NCBI GenBank assembly: GCA_002803225.1
Contig: NXFV01000473.1
Span: forward strand, 1-64,000
Length of the DNA: 64,000 bases
Source: Gamarada debralockiae
Lineage: Eukaryota; Ascomycota; Leotiomycetes; Helotiales; Hyphodiscaceae
Direction: 5' to 3'
Notes under the pieces: generated by a model
The model's database searches: none
What the model was told of the DNA's origin: nothing
What the model saw: only the letters and a program-made list of their open reading frames with translations
Translations under genes and position numbers: made by a program
Shown: positions 45,659 to 58,031 of the stretch, piece by piece
Position numbering within the stretch: position 1 is the stretch's first letter
Layout: every line of letters begins with the position of its first letter

Positions 45659-48123
45659 GTATCCTCCGAGGCAGACGTTTTAGGCCATTTAGGGAGAAGT
45701 TTAATGTCGGGTTGTAGAGCTTTAGTAAGAATGTGGGGTTAGAGGCTGATAGGAAATATCCAATGCCGAAGTTGTTACTGGGGGATCGTCATGCGACCCT
45801 GCAGAAGGAAGTTTCCCTCAGCGGCACCATCTTGCAGTTCCTGCATGCACGGTACTGTACAAGTGTGAGATGTATGCATCAATCTAAAGCCTAGTGAGAT
45901 GATAGGACTGATGAAAGCGCAAGTGTAAAGTATATCTGAGTTGATGGTGTGGAGACGAAAATCAATGTGGGGGGCGAGGTCAAGGGTGGGGCTGCGCAGA
46001 AGGTCTCTTGAGGCTGCCGGAGCACCTCAATGGCGCTTCCCTTCACATGAAACCTCAAAGGACATAAAGCTATCAATTGCTTCAAGTCGTGCAACACAGA
46101 AGCTGTATCCCCATACACTGTCGGGATATCCATTGCAATTCGAAATCTAAGCAGCAAACAATTCGAAGCTGACGAGTTTTCGCTGCCACTCTCAATCCTC
46201 TCATCCGACGAAGATGCTCGGAGGCATAACCTCAATCCCTGTCTACGATCATCTAACTTACGATATCGCGCTCTGTTCAAATAATAGAGCATATCCAGGT
46301 TAAGCCATTCTTCTAGGAAATAATACGAAAGCTGAGATCGGACAAAGACCGACCCGCGAAACCTCAATACTCAACCTTACCCTCGAGCTTATCCACCTTC
46401 AGCAAATACCGCGAATATGTGCAACCGATATATAACCCATTACTCTTGTGGACACACGGTCGTATCGGAAGTTGTTCTATGTGCAAGAAAGAAAGCGGAT
46501 AGGAGTCTGAATTGTCCTGTTAAAGATACGCACGAGAATGTCGATTGGCCTTGGGACCCTTGACCACCCGTGGAGATCAGGCTCGACTCAAGATTCCTCT
46601 AAGATCTCTCATGGATTTCGAGCTTTGAATGTGTTTGATACATACAAGAAGTCTGGCTGGAGGATGTTTGCTGAGTGCGTTCCGAACCACGCAGGCTCTT
46701 CCTCCTGTGTTTTGGAACATGCGGTCAGCACAGCCAATACTGCAAGCGGCAAACTTGCTTCTCTTACTTGAATAAAAGCACCCTTCGACCTCTTGACTTT
46801 TGTTCACAATACGGACATTACGCATGGGGCGGGTAGGGCGTGGGCTGTCAGTCGAAGACATAGCGGGAATGCACAACTACTTGTGGCTGTCATCCAGGTT
46901 ACTCCTCTTGACCGCAATTCACAGACTAAGTACCTGCTAGTGTTATTCGTCAATGGACTTCTCATTGTCGATGGACATATCGTTGTCGCATTGTATATCG
47001 TCATTGATTTCATCCGAAGTTCTTTGCCTACTGAAAGGCAACGATATCCAGCTCCCGCACCCTTAACCAATGCCAGAGAGTTCGTTTTTCCCAATTGAGA
47101 AGCTTGATGATCATATCGTTTGTGATACCAGGGTAAATCCCCGGGGAATTACAATTGTGATGGTCTTGGGCTTAAGCGATTGGAAAACGGATTGGAAGTA
47201 GGTGATACTATGAGATGGAGAGGAGCGAACATTTCCACAACAGGCTCTGCCAAGTGCTTGTACTTGGGATAGTTGAATGGGTGCTAAATCGTTCTGGCAG
47301 TTGGAAAAATTTTGCTTTGAAGGAATGGCAGAAGAGTGGTGTTTGCTGGATTCCAGCATCTGGTGGTCTCCGGAAGTAAGGGGAGCCCAATTTTGTTTGT
47401 CCGAACAGTTCCTAATTCGAAGATGTATAGTTATGAAGAGTTGATGTTCACTATGTCCGATTGATTTGAAAGGCCTTTGTTTCCTATCCTCAGCAGGTCT
47501 AGACGACGTGTCTATGAATCAGTTGCAAGTGTAAACTTCTTATTAAATGAACCACATTCAGCCCATCAATCGTTTCGTCTGTCATGGTTGTCACTAGATT
47601 CTGGGTTGTTTTGTTGATACTGGTCCGTCTGCCTCGCCTCATCATTGTAGCCAAACCCCCTCTCCTGCACCGCTGCTATGGTAGAACGTGCTCGCACTGG
47701 GTCCCGCACGATTTTCAGTTATATACCCTATTTTGGGCGTAGCTGTGCTATGTGCGTGCGAGGATGTGGTGAGTGAGAATGAGGTTCAATTCCTTGTCTA
47801 GCCATTATCATTTTTTGAATATGCACCTTTTTTTCCTACGGCATGGGTCTCCCTTTTTGCAACATGTGATGGAGAACCACCTCACAGTTCTGAGCGAGCG
47901 AAAAGGGAAGCAAAGTTTTGCCGCTGGAGTGAAGCTACAGTCTTCTGATTATTTACAATAGCTTCGATATGGACACACAGGATTATTTGCGACACAAGAA
48001 GATACTGACTAACTTCTACTGTCTCTTCAACAGATGATTCACTATCATGTCCTTTCAGTGAGTCCGACTTCCGTCACTATTTTACAGAACTCATCTCTAC
48101 CTTAGTTAATGCTTCCTTTTAAA
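45659..48123. other. Gene-poor region
   Basis: About 2.5 kb. ORFs of 60-158 codons occur on both strands (largest 45891-46367 minus), none with domains, signal peptides or consistent exon chains. GC content is moderate, so this is not extreme AT-rich repeat. I could not identify any decayed gene here. Confidence 0.4.
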
Positions 48124-48516
48124 TTAAGCTTTGTTTACTATATCTACAAGACCACACGTTCCTTTCTTTTCTCTCTTTTTATGCTGCACCTTCGAAGTAC
48201 CTTTTGTGTGTACCATATCCTGCCTCTCAGGCGCAGTTCGCCTGCTCATTACTGAAGGTGAGATACACATGCTAACTCCGTGAGTTGTCGCCACGCCTCT
48301 TCCTTCCGTAGAAGCCGCACACACGAAGCGAGGTGGTAAAGAGTTTACAATCTTAAAACAATGCATAATTGAAATTTTACCAGCATTTTGCTCAACTGGC
48401 TCGACAGCCAATTCTTGAACTTGCCTAACTAACATTCTCACAGACCTACGGAAACATCTCGCCCGATTATCCAGAACGAGAGAGAGATCAGTCTCCATTA
48501 TTTCTTGAAAATCCAT
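48124..48516 (-). CDS. Hypothetical 130-residue protein
   Basis: Uninterrupted from ATG 48516 (MDFQEIMETDLSLVLDNRAR) to TAA 48124. The N-terminal half is acidic/amphipathic and the end is very basic (KVQHKKREKKG). No domain recognised. It stands alone between gene-poor stretches, so it may be a chance frame. Confidence 0.25.
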   Translation of the reverse strand: MDFQEIMETDLSLVLDNRARCFRRSVRMLVRQVQELAVEPVEQNAGKISIMHCFKIVNSLPPRFVCAASTEGRGVATTHGVSMCISPSVMSRRTAPERQDMVHTKGTSKVQHKKREKKGTCGLVDIVNKA

Positions 48517-48980
48517 ATTTCTCCACTCTATCCGCTTTCTCCGATCAGAGCGGAGTTGGAGAACAGCTGAAAAATGGAGTCTCTAGCAAAACGGCTAAGC
48601 AGACCCCTTCGACAGTGCTGACTCAACATTCTCCCAAGTCTATCAAATTCTACAAGAATATTGCAAGAATAAAGGAAGTAATCATGCTCCACCCTCCGCC
48701 ACTTTCGACCAGCGGATATTTAACCTCTTATCACCGCCAAGGCACGGTGGAAACCTCACCATTTCGATTCGATTTGACAATTTACAACTCTACACGACCT
48801 TACATAGTGTAGGTCACACACATAGTAGGTTCGTTTCTCGTACCTTAGCCATTGTGCTAGCTGAGTAAACAAATACCATTTTGCTCCCCAGGGGTATTTT
48901 TCGGGTTCACTTGTTAGTGACGCAGGAGGTCGAAGGCACGAAAAAGGACGCCAGCACGAAGAACATCGGTAGCACGAAAC

Positions 48981-49052
48981 CATCGACAGTGCAAAGAACA
49001 TCGACAGTACAAAGAACATCGACAGTGCAAAGAATATCGACATTGCAAAGAG
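48981..49052 (+). repeat. Four 18-bp tandem units, coding-like
   Basis: Units CATCGACAGTGCAAAGAA at 48981-48998, 48999-49016, 49017-49034 and a diverged one at 49035-49052. In one frame they read as repeats of NIDSAK. The same frame stays open to about 49267, with KDMMAQIANIIRTNYNSMKE and CCHCMGQSCCYLILGVL at the end. Upstream, related degenerate units (STKNIGSTK) lie in a frame one base away. This looks like the end of a repeat-containing gene with a slip inside the repeat, but no start was found. Confidence 0.65.
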
Positions 49053-49603
49053 CATGGACAGCATGTTTAATATCAATAGCAAGAAGTCGACAGCGCAAAG
49101 AAGGATGACGGCTCGAAGGATATGATGGCACAAATTGCAAACATTATCAGAACAAATTATAATAGCATGAAGGAGGCCGACAGCTCAAAGAACGACGGTG
49201 GCACAAATCGAAGCTGTTGTCATTGCATGGGACAATCTTGCTGTTATCTCATCTTAGGTGTCTTATGAATTCAGCAGGAAAAGGGCCGTGGAGCAGCACC
49301 TGCTCTGGTCTTTTTGCAGTCTACACAGAGTCAATCGCTCAATTCTGTTGAATGATTGGGTATCGGTGGCCCGGATAGAGCAGAGGGTATTCTGGAACCC
49401 TCAGTTATGGTAAACAATTGAAATACAAGACAATGCCATTGAATCCATTGCCTTTGTAAAATGACCCAGTTCGCCCAAATCGCGATCTAACCTTACACCC
49501 TGTATCAAGCCCGTACTCCAAGCACCGGCCCTTGTTCTGTATGCCTTTGTATCGTATCATCTCTCATGCATCTCACCATCCATCGTCAATAATATCCCTT
49601 CCC

Positions 49604-50562
49604 TCACTTGTCCTCCCCACCCTCACCACCAACCAACCTAACCGCACCACCTTTCCCCTTCTCCACCGCCTCCCTCCTAACCACCTTCCTCCTCTCAACC
49701 TCCGCCACAAGCCCCTTAAAATAAACCTCCGCCTGCACAGTAGCACTGTACGCAACCGGCGTCCAACTCCATACATTCCTCTTCTCGCTGTCCGCACCCG
49801 CCGCAAGCAGCGTCCTCAAGACCAAAAGATGTCCATTCGAGCTCGCAAAATGCAGCGCTGTGTTCCCATCCACATCAGCATTATCCAATAACCCCTGCGG
49901 ACCCTCAGGAGCAAAAGTCAAAAGAATCTGAAGACAGGTATCGTGACCTCCTCTACTCGCTTCCATGATCGCGTCTCTGCCCCTTACATCCCTTCTTCCA
50001 ATACTCTCCGGACATACCGTACATAATAAGTGCACGATCTCGGTGAATCCGTGGGAAGAAGCGAGCATGAGGGGCGTTTGGTGGTCTTCGTTCAAGGAGA
50101 TACCATCGCGTTCGTGGTTTGCGTCGAGCAGGACTTTGCAGATAGGGAGGAAGCCGAGTGTGCAGGCTAGGTGGAGAGAGGTGTTGGAGAGGCCGGTGGG
50201 TGTGTAGTCTGGGTTGTGCAGGAGCTTGGGGTGGGATTTTAGGATGCGGGAGACGAGGAGGGGGTCGTTGGTGTGGATTGCGCGACGGAGGCGGAGGGAG
50301 GGGTCGATCCTGTGTATCTAGCTGTCAGTTTCCAAGCTCGGCCATGTTTGGGAGAAGATGGGAAGTAAAATACATATTGGTAGCATTTCCTTCTCCTTCC
50401 TGCCTCTAGCAGTGTGTTGGCGTCAAATACGCGCTGACAATTGACGATGTTTCGTTGGGTGTTTACTTTGGGAGCTTGGCTCGAGGACTGAGGTTGACTT
50501 GCGAGGGTCGGAATTTCAGCCTTAAATTTCTGGACAGCTTCAAACCGCCCACGTCTCACCAT
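49604..50562 (-). CDS. Ankyrin-repeat protein
   Basis: Two exons, 50562-50374 and 50317-49604, across a 56-nt intron with a CTGAC branch site, giving 300 aa. The start is ATG 50562. After about 65 polar residues come ankyrin repeats: LRRAIHTNDPLLVSRILKSH, TSLHLACTLGFLPICKVLLD, HQTPLMLASSHGFTEIVHLL, GRDAIMEASRGGHDTCLQIL and GNTALHFASSNGHLLVLRTL. The C-terminus is a basic helix (AEVERRKVVRREAVEKGKGG). The repeat set and size recall the yeast ankyrin proteins Avo2 and Yar1, but repeats alone do not settle orthology. Probably cytosolic, acting as a binding scaffold. Confidence 0.85.
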
Positions 50563-51032
50563 CCAACCATCTGTTCCAAAGATTAGATGCCGTCAACCGA
50601 GCGCATAAGCATAATTAGAAATAAGGACTACCCCCGGGTCGCGGGCGTCTGATCATCCGTCAGAACTCGGGCTTGTCAGACGGGTCCGGTTTTAAGTTAT
50701 GCCTGCCGGCCAGTTTCAGACGACAAGTGGAAATCTGAACGTCAGCTCCTCAGAAGGCTCGAAATTGAAGGGTATTGGGAATTTGATTTTGGTTGAGATG
50801 GCAGATTCAATCAGCCAAACCCAGGGGACAACAACCATCTATGAGATTAACATTGCTTTCAACGCGATTTATAGACAGCTGACATTGACACATAAAGATC
50901 CGAAAAAAAAGATATTCCCATCATCGCATTGCTTACGTGACAATGAGAACAAAACACCTTCCATCCCACACTCCACACACCTCGAATGATTAAATTCTCC
51001 CTCTTCTTACCCTCCCCCAAAACTCCTTTCCC

Positions 51033-52158
51033 TTATGCAATGTATTCTCGCGATCGTCTTTGCTTTCGGCCCTTGCCTCCCTTGGCACCGCCTCCAAATT
51101 TGCCTCCAGCTGTGCCTGCCTTGCCACCGTTACCGGCATTTCCTGTCGCCTGTGCGGCTGCAGATGTTGCGGCAGTTGCGGCTGCTGCAGCTGTGCTACT
51201 CTCAGCGACATCGGGACCTGAAGGTTAAAAAATCAGTATATGCTCCAATCTAGGAGGCAGAGGGAACTTACCAGCAGCAACAGCTGAGGCAGCAAGGGCA
51301 GCAGCTGCCTGTCCACCAGATCCATTGTTCGAAGCAGCATTGGCAGTTGTTCCAGATCCAGAGACGGTAAACTTGGTGCAGTCATCGGCGGTACCACGTT
51401 GAGCGACAGGCATGAGGACAGGCTGATGGTTAGAAGCGGAAGCCATGGTGCATACACGGTAGTTGCCAGCTGGGAGACCACCTGTGACAGTAGCTTGTAG
51501 AAGACCCTTTCCGTTACCGGCGTCGTTGATACCCTTGAAGAAAGCAAACTGCGTGGGATCAAGAGCAGTGGTAGGGTTCAAGCTGTTGCCCATATCCTGA
51601 ACAGTAACGTGTGTGTGTCCAACAACTTGTCCTCCTTGCAAGAATTGAGGTGCAGCATAGTATGTGGCGTCGGCATTGGTGAAGGAACCGGCAACCAGGT
51701 TGGACATTTGAACGGAGATGTTGAATGTGGTATCGGAAGCAATTGCCTTTCCACCCACCTGTGGAAATGTGATAATTGAGGAAACCATTGATGTCTTTGC
51801 TGGAATATCACCCATTGCTGTTGCCGATTAGTATCGCTACCCCTAAATCGGAATAAAGCTTCCACTTACTGATACCGTTACATGAACCAGTGGTGATTTG
51901 GAGACCGTTCGTCAAAGTCTTGCCAGCGCAGTTGTTAATGAAGTTGTTTTGCGATGTCAACGACTTGGCCTGTCCAACTTCAGCGGAACCAATCTCATTG
52001 CTTCCATCATTAAATGAGCCACTTTGGATGGCGTTGGCGCTCAATGTCGTTCCAGTCGACCCACCGGCAGCGGCAGCATTATTTGCTGGAGACGGGTCGG
52101 GGTTGGCGTAAACAACGGCTGTGAGCGCAGCAGCGCAAGCAATCTTGGTGAAAAGCAT
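51033..52158 (-). CDS. Egh16/GAS1-type secreted protein
   Basis: Three exons, 52158-51870, 51817-51272 and 51217-51033, giving 339 aa. Signal peptide about 1-18 (MLFTKIACAAALTAVVYA). The family core is clear: NNFINNCAGKTLTNGLQ, SCNG, IPAKTSMVSSIITFPQVGG, VVGHTHVTVQDMG, FFKGIND and GLPAGNYRVCTM. This is the DUF3129 family first described as Egh16 in powdery mildew and as GAS1/MAS proteins expressed in appressoria of the rice blast fungus. Members are secreted and several are linked to host penetration. The C-terminal tail, spread over exon 3, is Ala/Gly-rich and ends very basic (GGKFGGGAKGGKGRKQRR), which is longer than in the plain family form and is added after an intron. This suggests a plant- or insect-associated fungus. 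Confidence 0.9.
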
Positions 52159-55100
52159 CTTGTATATATGTAATTGGTGGTTGGGTGATTTCGGACTGGC
52201 GGGCTGCTAACACTTTACAAAGGCTGCAAAAATGAATGAATGTAATCCGTCGAGGTGTGGGAGGTGGTTAATTAGATGCACGGTCAACGTGATCCTGCTT
52301 GACTGGCAAGTATAGAATGGTAAAAAGAGGGAATGTGAAAGAGAGGAGCCCGCCGAGAGATAAAAACACAATCAAGAGATGCTTGTGGTGGTGAGTGGAG
52401 AAAGAAGAAGAGATGTTGAGGGCTTGGGAACGAGTACTTATTGTAGATGCTTGGCATCGGCCACTGAACCTTGTGGGTCTGAACAATTACACAGGACCAG
52501 CCGCAATCCTGCAGACATTGGCAATGGAGATCCCGTTGTCGCATTGAGCCCTTGAAACCTGTTGTGAGGTCGGAGGTGTCGCAGTTCAGGTGAAGCTGCC
52601 ATCTGAAAACAGTCTGGCGGGAGATCAAGCGGATTCAGATAATCGGATTGTTGGGCTAATCTGATCGCGGTAACAGGGGCTTGACAGGGGCTCGACAGGG
52701 GAGAATATGCTTGAATCCGGACGAAAAAACCATGCATTGACAGAGGCAGTGCGTCAAGGGGGGTGTTCAGTGAAGGGTCAGTAGCGCTTAAGCGGAAACT
52801 GTAGATGTCTGGAGCCATACTTGGTAAAACGTGACCCTGGACCAACCATAGGCGAGCACAAAAAGTAATATCAAGAACGTTGAAACCATAAAACGCTTCT
52901 ATAGAGTTCGGATTATGATTAGATTATGAACATATTGAGGTTTTGATGATAATAGAACCGAATCAACCGTAGGATTGATATCGAATGTGAGAAGAAAGGA
53001 CGTTGGTCGGGAACAGCGACCATCTGAAATTGAGCGATTCGGTTGGCGCCCGGAAGAAAAAATACAGGGGCTAGAACAGGGGTAAATGCACCAGCGGGCT
53101 TTGGCGACCAAAACCCCCACAGTTCCGCCGTAGGCTTGCTCCAAACTGCACAAACGTCTGGCCTCAAACCAAACCTCGGAAATTCCATATCTGATCATCT
53201 AACTCGAAAATTCTTGGGACGACAGTTGATGGAATCATCTCTTGGCAGGAAAAAAATGTGTTCGCACTGAATTGTTTGAAATGGTTCATGACAATTGGAA
53301 GGTCGATTTCATCGATATCCTTACCCATCGATGGCAAATACTCGGGCTTCCATCGTGGGAGTGTCAAGTTACATTACATCTTCCCGTCCTCACCTGATTC
53401 AAGATTATCTTCGGCTCCTCCTTCTTCCAGGAAGATCAAACGAGTACGCCGTTAACCTTAGAACAAGGCCTGCAAGCCCTACAAGGGTGTTCAACTCAAC
53501 TCAGTCTGAGTTATCTGATTGAGCCGAACTGTTAATCTTTCTACCGCCACAAAGGGAAGACCCTCTTCTAAACAGAGCCCAAAACTCCGCGATGACATCT
53601 GAAGTATTAAGCTTTTGTGTACCAGACGTTACTCCACTCTTTAAGAGACAAGATCAAAGCCATCGGCTACATCAGATAACATTCGGAAACCGACAGCCAT
53701 CTGATACACCGCCCCAGGAATGATTTCCCTTCTGAGGTCCAACTTGTGCAACGCTAATTCGCCTTCCCCTCCTGCAACAAATTACAACGTCATGATTCCA
53801 AAGAACTCAAAGGCTCGGCACTCCATCGTCCCGCAGCCACTGACAGGTGCCATCTGAGGTTTCCCTTGATCGCCGTTTCACCCTTCGTCACAGATCTGAT
53901 AAAACCTTCAGGTCAACTCACGCACAGATCAGGTGCCGAGTACGAGCCTCCACCGCCAACAAGCTTACTGCACTCAAGCATGGGATCTCAAAGCTTGGCA
54001 TTCCAGTGCCTGGATATTTGTCTCGCTTTCGAGAAACTGCAGCCCAGTGCAGGACGAACATTTGTCTGCCAAGACTTGTTCTTCTTGGCATTCGTGTTTG
54101 TCTCCAACCATCTGACATTTGTTCTCTGCCAAGCCTTTGTTTGTGTTTTAGAGTTTGGGATTGGGCATTTCATCTCAACTTTAAATTTGGAAGAGCTCCA
54201 AGTTGTAGACTCGAAACCCATCTCTTGTCGTCTGGCATTCAGATGATTCCACATAACAATGCACCGAGAAACATCTTTAACTGTATTTTTCAATGAATGA
54301 TTCAATACAGTAATGCGCCCAAGTATTCCTCTGATCCTTTCATTCACATGACATGTTCTCTTGAGGGCAAAGTTGTCCGACGCCCACGAGAGTGCTCTTC
54401 CTGGCAAGTCCGCCCACCAAGCGATTTTGTTTCCCAAGATTCTTGGAAGGTATCAGCCTTTGCGCTCCAAATGTATCATTTACACAAGATCTGGGCAGAA
54501 TTAGTTCCTTCGTAGGGCTGAAATAAACATTGGCATGGCAGATGCACGTCAATGGAGTAGAGATGGTGTCATTCAACGCGTGTTTCCCCACAATCCATCA
54601 GCTCATCAGACCATCGAACCACTACGCTGAATTTAGTCGGTTTAGAATTTATGTATATTGCTGCTCCCCCCTCCTTTCCTGAAGTTCTATAACTTAGTAG
54701 TCCTCAATCCAAAGACGACTCGGGACGGTGATAAGTCGATTCCAATCAGACAAATTTAATTCATACGGGCCTTTGCGACCGAAAGACAGAGAACATGATG
54801 GGCTGGAAAGAAGATGAAAACGAGGGAAATATCCGGACATACGCTCCTCTGATCTATCGATTCTTTGGTCGCCTTTGTCTCTAAGACCTGTGTTGATGCG
54901 AGGAAAGCTCACCCAACAGCGAGTTCATCCTAGAATCTCCACTGAACAGAATCGTAGCACTTGCGATAAGTGTAGGAGAAGAGTCATCTTTTGTAGGAAT
55001 GATGGGAAGTGGAATTTTCTGATAGTACGACGAAGATGGTACCGCACAGCTTTACCAGTTTCAATCAAGTCCTACTTCGAAGGTCATACCAATACTAACA

Positions 55101-56059
55101 GCGGTGGAGAATATTCTACCTTCTGCCATGAGGATGACCACTTGACCTGATCTGTCAAGGTTGGAGCTAAACCTGGGTACTTGGGCATGCCAGATGATCT
55201 ACCCACGTTTCCGAGGCTGACTTCACTGGGTCGCCAGATTGCCCAGCCCTCACGCAAGTGTAAAAATTCCGTTGGCTCTTTTCATCGTCGATCACTTTTT
55301 CGTTATCTTGTTCTATTAAATAGAAGACAAAAAGCTGACTTATAAGCGAGAACTTCTTCAGGAGAAATCTTTCTCACCGAGCCCCTCATTTTGCGACGCG
55401 TCAGAGGACCTCAAGGATGTTCCGGAAGTCTATGACCGTTTGCGCTTAGGCGACTGACTCTGCACGGAATCCGAGGGGAAATCGGAACCAATAAAACTAA
55501 CCATTTTATGACTACTTTCATAAGCCTTCCGGCGATGCGGATCTTCAGATCCAAGATGTAGGAGAGATGTCCTACTTTTGTCATTCTGGCATTGGTCTAT
55601 GCCGCTCCAAAATTAACGAAGCACAGGACGAGTTCGCTCCACTCTTCGCCAAAGTTATCAAATGCGAATTCGGTGATCTGCAGAAGTCTTGCACTTCTGT
55701 GTATTGTGTGGCATTATCCTACAAAGAACACGGCGAAGGTATTGTTTGAAATGGTCTTTCGATCTAACTAGTCCGTCTATCCCTCCAAATAAACCTTCAT
55801 TTCCGTTCTCTTCTAACTGCTCAATAGTTCAAGTAATTCTGCAGGTTCCTGTTGTCGAGCTCTTTTCGTCATCAACCTCTTTCTCGTTGTCGTCTCCTAA
55901 GGAATGGAAGGAAAGATAAAGACTTGCTGGAGTTGCTTGACCGACAGGAGATCTTCTGGAAAAAGATTGTTGCATCAGAGGCCTCTGGGTTTATTTCCAT
56001 AGAGTGGTGAGTCAGCCAGGGAATTGCAGTTTGGGTCTAGTATGACCCGAGTTGCACGT
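52159..56059. other. Large gene-poor region
   Basis: Nearly 3.9 kb without a convincing gene. Short runs look coding-like, notably 55320-55450 on the plus strand (KRELLQEKSFSPSPSFCDAS then EDLKDVPEVYDRLRLGD before a TGA) and 55612-55749 (INEAQDEFAPLFAKVIKCEF). They may be scraps of one former gene. The first 300 bases are the promoter of the Egh16-like gene. Confidence 0.4.
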
Positions 56060-56488
56060 TCATTTACCAGCACAGAGGACAAGTTCTTCTGTCAGGTTAA
56101 GCGGTTCATCTTTCGGCTTGCAGTAGGCGTGCAAGCTGGATCTCGAAAACTTGTGAGCATTTATGGGCTCGGCGTTCTTTATCTTGCTATCCGCCATATA
56201 TTCTTCCCTTGGTAACGACCAAATTTTCCGTTTGGCTGATGATCCCAGATAGGTTTCGAGGAGATTTTTGAATGATTTATGACTTTGACAGAGGTACTTG
56301 AGACGGTAAAGAACAAAGAGAGACGCCTCTAAGCTGCTGCCCACGTCACTAAACGGGCATGATTCCAACGCCTGGAGCGAGTAGGAAAGGAAGAATGGTA
56401 CCTGGCTAGAATCGGGGAACATGGATTCCGCGATATCTTCTAGGAGCTCCCTGTTCTTGGATATGCTGGGTGGTGGCAAGTCAGACAT
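56060..56488 (-). CDS. Hypothetical 142-residue protein
   Basis: An open frame from ATG 56488 (MSDLPPPSISKNRELLEDIA) with helix-like content (SLEASLFVLYRLKYLCQSHK, then SFKNLLETYLGS) and no low complexity. No domain is recognised and there is no signal peptide. Composition looks more protein-like than the shadow frames, but there is no second line of support. Confidence 0.35.
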   Translation of the reverse strand: MSDLPPPSISKNRELLEDIAESMFPDSSQVPFFLSYSLQALESCPFSDVGSSLEASLFVLYRLKYLCQSHKSFKNLLETYLGSSAKRKIWSLPREEYMADSKIKNAEPINAHKFSRSSLHAYCKPKDEPLNLTEELVLCAGK

Positions 56489-57233
56489 CTGACGGGTGAC
56501 AGACTACACCGAGCCTTCATATTGTTCTACTTAGAAGCCTCTTCTCCTAACACTGTGCCGCCACCACCCATTGATAGCCAATTAATGCAATGAAAAGAAC
56601 CTTCTTGTACACTGAAATTCAAAGTTTTTGTGACTGAAGAAAGTTTTGAAAGATCCTCTTTGATGCGAGCCCTGACTTACGTGTACCACTCGTTAAGCGC
56701 ATTTGGCGGCCGCCGCGCGGCTCATTTCATTGGAAAAATGCAATCCCCTCCCCAAGAAAACTCTGACACTTCATATCTGAAATCCTTTCCTGCTCCCATC
56801 CTCTCCACTATTCTACGCAACCCTTCACTAATCGCAGGATTCTCCATCATCTACGTCTGACAGCAGATATCTTCGCAGTTCGAGCCGAGCCCTATCAAGC
56901 AATCCGGACTCGTCGAAAACACTCCACAGTTTGTAGCCCTTCCGGCCGAATACACGCTGAGAGAGGCTATGCGGCTGATATAGGATTCTTGTAGGACATG
57001 TCTTCTCCTCCAGATCGTGCGGTGAAGCGACCAAGTATGTACAGCCCATTGTTTACTTGTCTCGGATCTATTTTGTGCATTCTAGCCTTTTCGCGCGATC
57101 GACAATCCATAAAACTTCGACTGTCCCCATCAACATTCCATTCTTCCCACACTACCAAACACAACTAGATCAACTCCCCATACTCGATCAATTGTTCAAC
57201 ACAATATCGCATAACCGCTGATATCCATTCACA

Positions 57234-58031
57234 ATGTCAGGAACTCAATCTCTACCACCTCCCGAGCTCCCCAAGCTCGTCGCAGAGCAACATGTCCCAA
57301 TCCCTTCAACCGATAAAGATACCCGGCGGATGATCGTCGTCCTTTCAAACGCGAGTCTCGAGACATACAAAGCCGTTCATAGTGGAGGCAGAGCAGGAGC
57401 GCCGCGGGATGAGAAGTACTCGCTGTTGAACAGTGACGAGCATATCGGTGTGATGCGGAAGATGAATCGCGACATCAGCGACGCAAGACCAGATATCACC
57501 CACCAGGTTTGATCGCTACAGTCAATTATCAAGGCCCGCATTAATTCTGTGTAGTGTCTCCTTACTCTCCTCGATTCTCCAATCAACAAAGCCGGAAAAC
57601 TTCAAATCTACATCCACACCGCCAAGGGAGTCCTCATTGAGGTCAGCCCCACTGTCCGAATCCCTCGTACATTCAAGCGATTCGCAGGTCTCATGGTTCA
57701 ACTCCTCCACCGTCTCACAATCAGATCCATTAACTCTCAAGAGAAGCTCTTGAAAGTGATCCAGAATCCGATCACCGACCACCTACCCCCGAACTGCCGA
57801 AAGGTCACCCTAAGCTTTGACGCCCCATTGGTACGAGTTAGAGATTATGTGGAGACGCTGGGAGAGAAGGAGAGCATATGTGTGTTTGTCGGGGCAATGG
57901 CCAAGGGAACGGACAACTTCGCCGATGCTTTCGTTGACGAGAAGATATCGATTAGCAACTTCAGTCTCTCGGCCAGTGTCGCGTGCAGCAAGTTTTGCCA
58001 CGCCGCCGAGGATGTGTGGAACATCATCTAG
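57234..58031 (+). CDS. EMG1: EMG1/NEP1, rRNA small-subunit pseudouridine N1-methyltransferase
   Basis: Two exons, 57234-57506 and 57555-58031, over a 48-nt intron, giving 249 aa, close to the yeast length. After a short variable N-terminus the protein follows the family closely: [22 protein letters not shown] joined to [72 protein letters not shown] and [20 protein letters not shown]. This SPOUT-fold enzyme methylates a pseudouridine of 18S rRNA and is needed for 40S ribosome assembly in the nucleolus. It is a single-copy housekeeping gene and a good anchor for synteny. Confidence 0.97.

Noticed and set aside
49573..49806. Arg/Gly-rich 77-codon minus-strand ORF
   Set aside because: It is an alternative frame of the ankyrin gene's last exon, with biased composition.
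51225..51270. Egh16-like protein ending at 51225 after PRLEHILIF
   Set aside because: This tail is the translated intron. The GTAAGT-CAG pair joins smoothly to a third exon.
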